Shown here in pieces: positions 33,625 through 43,675 of a DNA stretch of 64,000 bases (positions are counted from its first letter, which is position 1; each line of letters begins with the position of its first letter). Source of the DNA: VAZQ01 sp963827585 (lineage in GTDB: Bacteria; Pseudomonadota; Alphaproteobacteria; Rhizobiales; Xanthobacteraceae). Under the pieces are notes generated by a model. That model made no database searches. It was not told where the DNA came from and worked only from the letters and a program-made list of their open reading frames with translations. The stretch covers positions 137,351 through 201,350 of the forward strand of contig CAWHCK010000014.1 of the NCBI GenBank assembly GCA_963827585.1, given 5' to 3'. Position numbers and translations under genes: made by a program.

Positions 33625-34414
33625 TCTTCACGGACGTTCCTTACGAGAACAGGAAGTCGGTGGGCGCCGCGCCGTTCGTGAACGTGATGGTCTCGTCCAG
33701 GCCGCCGGGAAGACCGGAATGGATCACCCAATGGTTGGTCGCGCCGATCTGGGTGAACGTCGCACCCGGACAGCTCCGAAGCCGACGAACTGCAGTCGCA
33801 TCCGCCGGCGGTGAAGTCCACGACGGTGTCGCCGTCGGCCTGCCCGGCGTTGAACACGAAGGTGTCGTCGCCGCCATTGCCCGTGAGCCTGTCGGCGCCG
33901 GCGCCCCCGTCGAGGGTGTTCTCGCCGGCATTGCCGAAGAGCTTGTTGGCAGCGTCGTTGCCGGTGCCGGTGAGGTTGGCAGAGCCCTGCAGCACCAGGG
34001 TGTCCACATTGGCGGACAGCGTCTGGTTCACGGTGGCGAATACCGCATCGGTGCCTTCGCCGGCGTTCTCGAACACGAGGTCGCCGGCGTCGTCGACGAA
34101 GTAGACGTCGTTGCCCAGAGCCGCCGCGCATGACGTCGGCACCGGCCATGCCGTTGAGCAGATTGCCGCCGGTGTTGCCGTAGAGCGTGTTCGCCCCGCT
34201 GTTGCCGTAGCCCTGCAGGTTGCCGCTGCCCTGCAGCACCAGGGATTCCACGTTCGCCGACAATCCGAAGTGGGCCGTGGAAAAGACCGCGTCGGCGCCT
34301 TCGCTGGCGTTTTCAATGACGCCATCGCCGGCATTGTCGACGAAATAGACGTCGTTGCCGGCGCCGCCGAACATCCCATCGGCCCCGGCGTCGCCATCGA
34401 GGAGGTTGTTGCCG

Positions 34415-35161
34415 CTATTGCCGATGATCACGTTGTTCAGACTGTTGCCACCGCCCTGCAGGTTGGCGCTGCCTTGCAGGACCAGGTATTCCACGTTGGC
34501 CGACAGCCGCAAGTGCGCGCGTCGAAAACACCACATCGTTGCCTTCATCGGCGTTCTCGATCGTCGCGTCGCCGGCATTGTCGACGAAATAGGCGTCGTT
34601 GCCGTCGCCGCCGAACATCGCGTCGGCGCCGGCGGCGCCGTCGAGCAGATTGCTCCCGGTGTTGCCGAAGAGCAGGTTGCCCAGACTGTTGCCGTAGGCC
34701 TGCAGATCGGCATCGCCTTGCAGGAACAGGTTTTCTACGTTCGCCGACAGCTGCAGATGGGTTGTCGAGAAGACCGTGTCGTAGCCCTCGTCGGCGTTCT
34801 CGATCGTCTGATCGCTGCCATTATCGACGAAGTAGAGGTCGTTGCCGGCTCCACCAGACATCACATCAGCGCCCGCATCGCCGTCGAGGACATTGTTGCC
34901 GGTATTGCCAGTGATGGTGTTCGCCAGGCTGTTGCCGGCTCCTTGGAGATCGGCACCCCCTAGCAGGTTCAGGTTTTCGACGTTCGCCGTGAGCCGCAAA
35001 TGGGCCGACGAATTGACGGTATCGATGCCCCCATCGTCGTTCTCGATGACCACATCGCCGGCATGGTCGACGACGTAGGTGTCGTCGCCCAAGCCGCCGA
35101 TCAGGGTGTCGGCGCCGGCGCCGCCGTCGAGCGTGTCGTTGCCGCCGAGACCGACGAGCAT
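34415..35161 (-). CDS. RTX gene 1, C-terminal RTX repeats
   Basis: 248 codons of regular repeats (LVGLGGNDTLDGGAGADTLI, then four units of about 77 residues with NGSDQTIENADEGYDTVFST and LSANVENLFLQGDADLQAYG). Indels near 34515, 34125 and 33775 separate it from the C-terminal TQIGATNHWVIHSG...PTDFLFS. The same C-terminal units occur in RTX gene 2 with very high similarity. Confidence 0.7.
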   Translation of the reverse strand: MLVGLGGNDTLDGGAGADTLIGGLGDDTYVVDHAGDVVIENDDGGIDTVNSSAHLRLTANVENLNLLGGADLQGAGNSLANTITGNTGNNVLDGDAGADVMSGGAGNDLYFVDNGSDQTIENADEGYDTVFSTTHLQLSANVENLFLQGDADLQAYGNSLGNLLFGNTGSNLLDGAAGADAMFGGDGNDAYFVDNAGDATIENADEGNDVVFSTRALAAVGQRGIPGPARQRQPAGRWQQSEQRDHRQ

Positions 35162-35313
35162 GTTGACGCCGGCGTTGCCGGTGATGATGTTGGCCGCGTC
35201 GTTGCCGGTGCCGATGAACGCCGCTGCCGGTCAGGGTCAGGTTCTCGACATTGGCGCCGAGCGTGTAGTCGATCGACGACTGCACCGTGTCGGTGCCTTC
35301 GCCGGCGCTTCGG

Positions 35314-36978
35314 TCACCACGTCGCCGGCATTGTCGACGAATAGGTGTCGTCGCCGGCGCCGCCGATCAGGGTGTCGGCGCCGGCGCCGCCGTCGAGCGT
35401 GTCGTTGCCGGCCGAGACCGCTGAGCGTGTTGGCGCCGCTGTTGCCGGTGAGCGTGTTGCCAGCGCGTTGCCGGTGCCGTTGAGCGCTGCCGCGCCGGTC
35501 AGAGTCAGGTTCTCGACATTGGCGCCGAGCGTGTAGCTGACCGAGGCGACTGCACGGTGTCGATGCCCTCGCCGCCGCTCTCGATGACGACGTCGCCGGC
35601 ATTGTCGACGACGTAGGTGTCGTTGCCCAGCGCCGCCGACCATGCGTGTCGGCTGCCGGCGCCGCCGTCGAGCGTGTCGTTGCCGCCGAGACCGTTGAGC
35701 GTATTGACGGCGCCGTTGCCGGTGATGACGTTGGCAGCGCGTTGCCGGTGCCGTTGATCGCCAGCGCCGGTCAGGGTCAGGTTCTCGACATTGGCGCCGA
35801 GCGTGTAGTGACGCCGACGACTGCACCGTGTCGCGTGCCTTCGCCGAGCGCTCTCGATCACGACGTCGCCGGCGTCGTCGACGACGTAGGTGTCGTTGCC
35901 GGTGCCGCCGGTCATGCGTGTCGATGCCGGCGCCGCCGTCGAGCGTGTCGTCGCCGGCGCCGCCGTTGAGCAAATCGTCGCCGGCGCCACCATGGAAGGT
36001 CTGCGCCTGGCCGCCGACGCTATTGTCGAACATGAAGTCGCCGAACTGGGTGCCGGTGATGGCCTGCGGCGCGTCGTCATTGGCGAAGATGCCGATCCGG
36101 CCGCCGCTGGCGTCCATCGTGTTGACGCCGACGATGGCGCCAACATCGAAATCACCCTCGAACACGGTGACGCCGATGTGGCCGCCAGGACCGGAGTTGT
36201 TCGGGAAGGTATTGGCGCTGACGTTGGTGGCCGCGGTCACGCCGTCCAGCCGCAGGGCCAGATTGACCATGTCCTGGAAGGTGTTGCCGGTAATGATCGC
36301 CGCGGTGCCCTGCTGCAACGACACGCCGTCGTTCCAGCCGTCGACCAGGTTGTTGCTGATGGTCAGGCCGGTGATGTTGGCGCCGGCCTCGGTCTCCAGG
36401 GCGAAGGTGTCGGGGGCGCCGGCGCCCTGCAGCACCGAGTTGGTGATGGTGACGTTGTTGGCGCTGACATGGACCGCGTCGATGCTGCCGAAGGCAGGCG
36501 CGCCGTTCTCGATGCGGACGCCGTCGATGACGACGCCGGCGCCGTGATCTCGAAGCCGCCGTCGATGACGGATTCCGCCCCGCGGGTGCCGGTGCCCGAC
36601 ACGCCGTGGTTGGCGCCGAGAATGGTCACGGCCTTGTCGACGACGACGTTCTCGTCGTACGCGCCCGGCCGCGATCATGATGGTGTCGCCGGCGGCCGCC
36701 GCGGCGATCGCCGCCTGGATGGTGGCGAAGCCGCCATTGCCGACCAGCAGGATGTTGGCCGTCCCGCGCCGTCGATGATCTCGATGCCGGAGAGGGTGTC
36801 GGTGCCTTCGGCGCCGCCGGTGGTCACGACGAACTGGCCGGCACCGATGGTGACCATCGAGGCAGTGATGGCGGCGGTGTATTCGCCGTGTCGATGCCGG
36901 TGCCGCCGACCAAGGTGTCGGCGCCGCCGCCGCCGGTGAGGATGTTGTCGCCGGTGTTGCCGGTGATGGTGTTGGCAT
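35314..36978 (-). CDS. RTX gene 1, fifth beta-helix plus RTX block
   Basis: In-frame from about 36540 to 35930: VVIDGVRIENGAPAFGSIDA, NNVTITNSVLQGAGAPDTFA, LTISNNLVDGWNDGVSLQQG, then FHGGAGDDLLNGGAGDDTLD. Downstream of 35930 the RTX repeats continue with a frame change about every 50-100 bp. Confidence 0.6.
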   Translation of the reverse strand: MPTPSPATPATTSSPAAAAPTPWSAAPASTRRIHRRHHCLDGHHRCRPVRRDHRRRRRHRHPLRHRDHRRRGTANILLVGNGGFATIQAAIAAAAAGDTIMIAAGRVRRERRRRQGRDHSRRQPRRVGHRHPRGGIRHRRRLRDHGAGVVIDGVRIENGAPAFGSIDAVHVSANNVTITNSVLQGAGAPDTFALETEAGANITGLTISNNLVDGWNDGVSLQQGTAAIITGNTFQDMVNLALRLDGVTAATNVSANTFPNNSGPGGHIGVTVFEGDFDVGAIVGVNTMDASGGRIGIFANDDAPQAITGTQFGDFMFDNSVGGQAQTFHGGAGDDLLNGGAGDDTLDGGAGIDTHDRRHRQRHLRRRRRRRRRDRERSAKARDTVQSSASLHARRQCREPDPDRRWRSTAPATRCQRHHRQRRRQYAQRSRRQRHARRRRRQPTRMVGGAGQRHLRRRQCRRRRHRERRRGHRHRAVASVSYTLGANVENLTLTGAAALNGTGNALATRSPATAAPTRSAVSAGNDTLDGGAGADTLIGGAGDDTYSSTMPATW

Positions 36979-38349
36979 CGCCGTTGCCGGTGCCGTTGAT
37001 GTTGCCGCTGCCGGTCAGGGTCAGGTTCTCGACATTGGCGCCAGCGTGTAGCTGAGCGAGCGACTACACCGTGTCGGTGCCCTCGCCGAGCGCTTCTCGG
37101 TCACCAGGTCGCCGGCATTGTCGACGACGTAGACATCGTTACCGTGCACCACCGACCATGGTGTCGGCGCCGGCGCCGCCGTTGAGCGATGTTGTTGCCG
37201 CTGTTGCCGATGATCGTGTTGGCGAGAGCTGTTGCCGGAGCCGTTGATGTCGTCGCCACCGGTCAGGGTCAGGTTCTCGACGTTGCCGCCAGCGTGTGGG
37301 GTGACCGAGCGACTGCACCGTGTCGGTGCCCTGGTTGGCGGCTCTCCGATCACCGTGTCGCCGGCGTTGTCGACGATGTAGGTGTCGTCGCCGGCGCCGC
37401 CCGCGAGGGCGTCGTCGACCGAGCGCCGCCATCGAGCCTGTTGTTGCCGGTGTTGCCGGTGAGCGTGTCGAAGGCGCTGCCGCCGATGACATTCTCGATG
37501 CCGGCCACCGACGTAAAGCCGACGGCGCTGCCGGTGGCGAGATCGACGGTCACCCGGTGCCGTGCCGGCATAGCTCGAGCGTGTCGCCCGCCGCGCCATT
37601 GGCGAGGCCGTCGACCGTGTAGATCTCCACATTGGTCGGGGTCATGCCCTCGATCGAGGTGACTGACGTCCAGCCGTTACAGGACGTCGATGGTGTCGTC
37701 GCCCGCGGTTCCCGACACCGCCAGGGTGTCCCCAATGGTGTGTGCCCCGCCGTCGATGATGTCGACGCCGTCGCCGACGGTGTAGAGGATGGTGTCGTCG
37801 CCGGCGCCGGCATTGATGGTGTCGTTGCCGAGGCGGCCGTGATGACGTTGGCGCCGCTGTTGCCGAAGATGGTGTCGTTGCCGGAGCCGCGGAGGCGTTC
37901 TCGACGCCGATCAGCACGTCGGTGCCGATGTCGACGCCCTGCGCGTAGCCGACCGGCATGTCCGGATCGTACTGCAGGGAGAGGGGTACGCGTCGATGCT
38001 GGCAAGGAGGGCGACCGATGCGTGGCCTCCGCCAGCGTCGCCTGCTCGGAGCGAGTCCTCGGCGCTGAGATCAATGATGATGGTGTTGGTCGCCGACGGG
38101 TAGCTGGCGGTATTGTTGCCGATGCCGCAGTCATAGATGTCGTTGCCGCCGCCCTGTCCGCCGACGATGGTCGTCGTCGCCGTCGCCGGCCTCGACGAAG
38201 TCGTCGCCGTCCCCGGTATGGATCGTGTCGTCGCCCTCGCCGGTGACGATGAAGTCGTCGCCGGAGCCGGTGGTGACATGCGCGCTGCCCGTCGCCGGTG
38301 ACATGGACGTCGGTCGGCACGTCGTACGGGATCGGTGAAGTCGAGATCG

Positions 38350-39495
38350 TCATTCGTATCGATGATGATGTTGACCTCGGTCGGCGCCGCGGCGAACACG
38401 AACGCGTCGCCGGGCCGCGTACCGGCACCGGCGTCGACTGCCTCCTGCACTGAAAAGAAACCGCCGCTGGTGAGTGCTGGGGTCGATGAGCACGAAGCGG
38501 CCGCCGCCATGCTCGATGAACTCGATGCCGAACAGCGTATCGATTTCGGTGCCGGGGCCGCTGCCGGTCGTCACCGTCCAACGGACACCGGCGGCTACGA
38601 CGTCTGCGACCGTGAGCGTCGTGGCGAACGCGGCGGTGTCGAGCCCGGCCCCGCCGGTCGAGCGTCGTCGTTGCCGCCGCCGCCGGTCAGGGTGTTGGCG
38701 GCGGCACTGCCGGTGAGGGTGTCGCCGGCGCTGCCGCCGGTGACGTTCTCGATGCCGGTGAGCGACCCGATCCCGGTGGCGGTCGGAGTGCTGGCGCCGA
38801 GATCGACGGTCACCGCGCCGGCGGTGCCGGTGTAGTCGAGGGTGTCGCTGCCGAGCGCCGCCGACGATCGTATCGGCGCCGTCGCCGGCGACATATTTGA
38901 AGGTGTCGTTGCCGTCGCCGCCGGTCAGGTTGTCGGCGCCGAGGCCGCCGGTGATGGTGTCGTCGCCCGAGCCGGTGATGATGGTGTTGGCGAGCGCGTT
39001 GCCGATGACGTCCACGTCGGCCTGCGAGGTCGAGGCGTTCAAGCCTGTCTCTGTGGCCGCTAGCTCGACGCTGGTCGTGTCGCCGTTCACGGGATCAGTG
39101 ACGTTGGCGAGGTCGGTGACCGTGGCGTTGCCGATGGTCACGTTCTGCAGCAGCACATCGGGCCCGACGTTATCCTTGCCCGGTTCGCCGACGCGGACGC
39201 CGGTGCTGGTGCCGTCGATGCTGAGCCCGTTGAAGACGATCTGGCCGTCGAAGTCGGCCGGATTGCGCGTCGTAGGAGGGCGCGTCGTCGCGGATCTTGA
39301 CGCCGATGGCCGCGCCGAAGTAGGCCGGACGACCGGAGCCGTCCGGTCGGAATGACCCGAGTTCGTGATCATCGTGTCGGTGAAGGTGACGTTCGAGTAG
39401 GTCTCGTACTTCAGGTTGATGTCGATCGCCTGGCCGAACTCGCCGTTCTGCAGGCCTGCCGAACGGCGGCGCGACCCGCCCGTAGTTGCCGACAT
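38350..39495 (-). CDS. RTX gene 1, fourth block
   Basis: In-frame from about 39250 to 38860: IVFNGLSIDGTSTGVRVGEP, VLLQNVTIGNATVTDLANVT, then RTX turns ALANTIITGSGDDTITGGLG. Both ends run into indels. An insertion near 38860 (CCGAGCGCCGCCGACGATCG) shifts the frame before the next RTX repeats. Confidence 0.6.
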   Translation of the reverse strand: MSATTGGSRRRSAGLQNGEFGQAIDINLKYETYSNVTFTDTMITNSGHSDRTAPVVRPTSARPSASRSATTRPPTTRNPADFDGQIVFNGLSIDGTSTGVRVGEPGKDNVGPDVLLQNVTIGNATVTDLANVTDPVNGDTTSVELAATETGLNASTSQADVDVIGNALANTIITGSGDDTITGGLGADNLTGGDGNDTFKYVAGDGADTIVGGARQRHPRLHRHRRRGDRRSRRQHSDRHRDRVAHRHRERHRRQRRRHPHRQCRRQHPDRRRRQRRRSTGGAGLDTAAFATTLTVADVVAAGVRWTVTTGSGPGTEIDTLFGIEFIEHGGGRFVLIDPSTHQRRFLFSAGGSRRRCRYAARRRVRVRRGADRGQHHHRYE

Positions 39496-42400
39496 CGTCT
39501 AAAGCTGTTGCCGTCGAGCGAACGCGTTCGACAGCTGCTCGAAATACATGCCCTTCTCGGACAGGTGCCGAGAAGGGGTTGCCGTTCATCGTGATGCCGT
39601 CGAACGACCCGGCCTGCCGTGCCGGCAGCCTGGATGGTCATGCCGTGGATGCCCTGGGTGAACGAGTTGTCGTTCACCGTCAGGTTCGTGACCTGCGCCG
39701 CCGTCGGCTTGCTGAGGCCGGTCACGTTATCGATGAACGTATTCCCGGTCGGCGAAAGCCGTGCGAGGGTGAGTTGCTGCCGAGAGAAGCCGGTGATCGT
39801 GAAGCCCGAGCGAACGCCTTGCGCCGACGGCCACGCCCGCCGACCGCTGTAGGCGGATGTTGGCCTCGAAGGAGTCGTTGCTCGCCTGCCGGGCGGAACG
39901 CCGGTCGGGTCAGGAGGGTGCCTGAGCGGCATTGCCAACCGAACGATGCTCCAATTTGCCGTGTTGACGGTGAAGCCGCCGTAGGTCCCGCCCGACGAGG
40001 ATGGTGTCGCCGGGGTTTGCGGCGTCGATCGCCGCCTGGATGGTGGCGTAGCCGCCGTTGCCGACCAGCAGGATGTTGGCCGAGCCGGCGCCGTCGATCT
40101 TCTCGATGCCGGAGAGCGTGTCGGTGCCTTCGCTGCGCCCGGCGGTCACGATGAAGTGGCCGACCCCATCGGAGGTCACGGCGGAGGCGGTGATGCGTGG
40201 CGGTGTAAGCCGCGGTGTCGGTGCCGGCGCCGCCGACGAGGGTGTCGTTGCCGCCGCCGGCCGGTGAGGATGTTGATGCCGGTGCTGCCGGTGATGATGT
40301 TGGCGACGGCGTTGCCGCCGCCGTTGATGTCGGCGTCGCCGGTCAGGGTCAGATTCTCGACATTGGCGCCGAGCGTGTAGCTGAGCGACGACTGCACCGT
40401 GTCGGTGCCTTCGCTGCCCGCTCTCGGTCACGACGTCGCCGGCATTGTCGACGACATAGGTGTCGTTGCCGGGGCCGCCGATCAGCGGGTCGAGCTCGCG
40501 CCGCCGTCGAGCGTGTCGTCGCCGCCGAGCCCGTGAGGATGTTGTCGGCCGCTGTTGCCGGTGATGACGTTGTCGAGCGCCGTTGCCGGTGCCGTTGATG
40601 TTGGCGGTGCCGGTAAGGGTGAGGTTCTCGACATTGGCGCCGAGCGTGTAGCTGATCGACGACTGCACCGTATCGGTGCCCTGGCCGGCGATTTCCGTGA
40701 CCACGTCGGCGGCGTTGTCGACGCCATAGGTGTCGTTGCCGTCGCCGCCGACCATGGTGTCGGCGCCGGCGCCGCCGTCGGAGCAGACCATTGCCCGCAT
40801 AAAAAAAAAGCCGCGCCGCCATTGAGGGTGTCGTTGCCGCCGCCGCCGACAGCGTGTTGTTGCCGATGTTGCCGGATGATGGTGTTGGCAAGCCCATTGC
40901 CGGTGCCGTTGATGTCTCTTGCGAACAGCCAGCTACGCCGAGCACGCCCGTGCCGAGCGTCAGCGCGAAGCCCGGTCGCGCTCGACGGGCGCTGCCAGAC
41001 GGTCAGGTTGTTCGCCAGGGTGGTTGCGTTCCCCGTAGAGCGCCCGCGCCGACATGGACGGCGTTCAGCGCCGCGGAATCGACGGCCGCCGGAAAGCTCG
41101 GCGTGGTTGCGCCGGTGCGAGCAATGTGTTCGCCGTGAGCATAGACGTGGCCAGCCTCCAGCACGACGAGCTGGAGCTGCCGCGTCGTCGACGGATCAGG
41201 ACTTGTCGGCAGATCGCGAGCAGCTGAGCGTCGAAGCGCAACGATGGCAGCACGCGTCGAAGGTGTCTGATCGGTGTGGAGTGAATCGGTCGTCGTCGGT
41301 GACCTCATTGGCGATGTGCGTTTGGCCGTTGGCGCTGAAGACGTCGTCGAAATTGCGACGGCCCGGCGCCACGTCGTCGCTGATGGACGTCCGAACCCGA
41401 CCGCATCGTCGGTGAAGGTGTTGCTGTTCGGATTCAGCCCTGAAACGGGCCCGGTGAGGCGTGGATGCGGAACCTGAGGTAGGCCACCTGAGGGATTAGG
41501 GGTCGACGACGTTCGCGAAGGTGTTGCCTGCTCACGTCCACGTCGGTGTTGTTCGCCAGCAGGAAGCCGAGAGGCAATTGATCTCGATCATCGTCTGCAA
41601 CGGCCGCCGGGGATGCGGCCGAGGTTGAGTCGAGCACGCCAGGCGAGCCCGTGAAGATGTCGCCCGTACTGGTCACCCGGCGAACCGGCAGCGTCCGAAA
41701 GCGGCCATGCAACATTCGCGTCGATCGATGCCAGGTACGGCGTCATGCCCGGGAGGCGGTAGTTCTTGAGCGTCACGCTGGCGGCACTGCTGAGCGTATA
41801 CAGGGCATGGTCCGGCTGGATGGCGTGATGATGTCGTTGCGGATCGCGACATCGTCCGCCTGCACTAGGCGTCAAAATGCGACCGGTGAAGGTGGTCGCT
41901 CAGGTCTCGACCGCTGAACTCCGAGCGCATGTTGCCGCGCACGCTACCATCGATGATGATCTCGGCACGCGTGTCGGTTCGGCATCGCCGTTGACGTGCG
42001 TGGGGTGACGCCGGCATTGGCGACGAGGAAGGTAGCTCGTTGCCGGACCGCCGCCCGGTGAGCGTCGACGTGCCGGCGGGCACCGATGATCGGTGTGCCA
42101 TCGCGGCGGCGTCGATCGTGCCGGCGATGGTAGGTGCAGCCGCCGTTGCCCATGAGCAGACCAGTTGCCCGCTTGGCGATCCGACTGCTCTACGCCGGTC
42201 GCAGGTAATTCAACCCTCGGCGCCCGCGTTGACCTGCTGCGAGCTCGGCCTGGGGGCGATCTGCGACGCGGCATCGGCATCGGCCACGGCCGCGATGCTT
42301 CGCCGTGACCACGGCGGCACAGCACCGGTCGTGTTGGTTCCGGCGCCGCCAGGACCGCCGCGCCGCCGCCGCCGCTGAGGTGCCGTCGGCGCCGCCGAGG

Positions 42401-42566
42401 CCGCTCGATCGTGTTGTTGCCACTGTTGCCGGTGATGATATTGGCGAGCGCGTTGCCGGTGCCATTGATGTTGCCGCTGCCGGTCAGGGTCAGGTTCTCG
42501 ACATCGGCACCGAGCGTGTAGTGATCGACGACTGCACCGTATCGGTGCCTTCGCCAGCAACTTCCG

Positions 42567-43121
42567 TCACCACGTCGAGGGCACTGTCGACGACATAGGT
42601 GTCGTTGCCGGCGCCGCCGGCCATCGGTGTCGGCGCCGGTGCCGCCGTCCAGCGTATCGGCACCGGCGCCGCCGAAGAGCGTGTCGATGCCGGCTTCGCC
42701 GAACAGCGTATCCGCGCCGGTATCGCCATCCAGCGGCTGCCCGGCACGTCGGCGCCGAACAGCATGTCGTCGCCTTGGCCGCCGTGCAGGGTGTCGTTGC
42801 CGCCCTTGCCGAGAGCCGGTCGTTCGACGTGGTGCCGATGATGGTCTGCGAGATCGCAGCCTGGCCGAGCTTGTCGCCCTGCAGCTCGGTGTGGATGCCG
42901 GCGCCGGCGGGCAGCGTGAGGTCGAAAACGGATGCATCGAAATCGGCGGCGATGCCGTCGATGTTGAGCGCCGCACCCCAAATCGTCTCGACGCTCGACA
43001 GATCGAGGTCGCCGGTGCCGCCGATGGTCAACCCGTCGATGTCGGCGTAGTTGTAGAAGGCGACGCCGATCTTGTGGAACAGGCCGGTGACCGTGACATT
43101 GTCGATGGTGACATTGCCCAT
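42567..43121 (-). CDS. RTX gene 1, third beta-helix part
   Basis: An in-frame piece with IDNVTVTGLFHKIGVAFYNY, GLTIGGTGDLDLSSVETIWG and FDLTLPAGAGIHTELQGDKL, followed by IIGTTSNDRLS, where RTX repeats resume and the frame breaks (about 42815). Upstream, 43125-43600 carries related beta-helix sequence in shifted frames. Confidence 0.6.
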   Translation of the reverse strand: MGNVTIDNVTVTGLFHKIGVAFYNYADIDGLTIGGTGDLDLSSVETIWGAALNIDGIAADFDASVFDLTLPAGAGIHTELQGDKLGQAAISQTIIGTTSNDRLSARAATTPCTAAKATTCCSAPTCRAAAGWRYRRGYAVRRSRHRHALRRRRCRYAGRRHRRRHRWPAAPATTPMSSTVPSTW

Positions 43122-43675
43122 CGACGGCGGCCAACGCGCTCACGGGGTTCGGCTGTCCGGTCAGCTCGATGCCGTAGTCCGGCCGCTGCGCCTCCGCCGT
43201 CAGATTCTGGAGCGCCGGTGATGGTGACGTCCTGAATGAGCGCGTCGCCGTCGAAGCCCCAGAGCTTGATGTGGCTCGAGCCGTTGGTGCCGTTGGTGCC
43301 GTTGTTCGAGAACGCGCTGTCGGTGATGACCACGTTGGCGCGCCGCGTCGGTCGCCGGCCCGCCCTCGACGAACACGCCGTACGCTCCGCAACCGTGGAT
43401 GTCGACATTGTCGAGCGTCAGCGTGCCCGACATCTGCGTGCTGAACACGCACGCCGATGCCCTGGTTGGGCGCGGAGAGCGCGCCGAAGATCTCGAAGCC
43501 GGTGATCGACACATTGGCGCCGTTGAGGTCGCCGGAAATGGTGATGGCGTTGCCGGTCGGCGGGTTGGACGATGACCGCCCCGCTGGCGACAAGCGAAAC
43601 GCCCTTGGCGATCGGTCAAATTCTCGGCGTAGGTGCCGGCCGCGACCAGGATGGTGTCGCCGCTCGCTGGCGGCA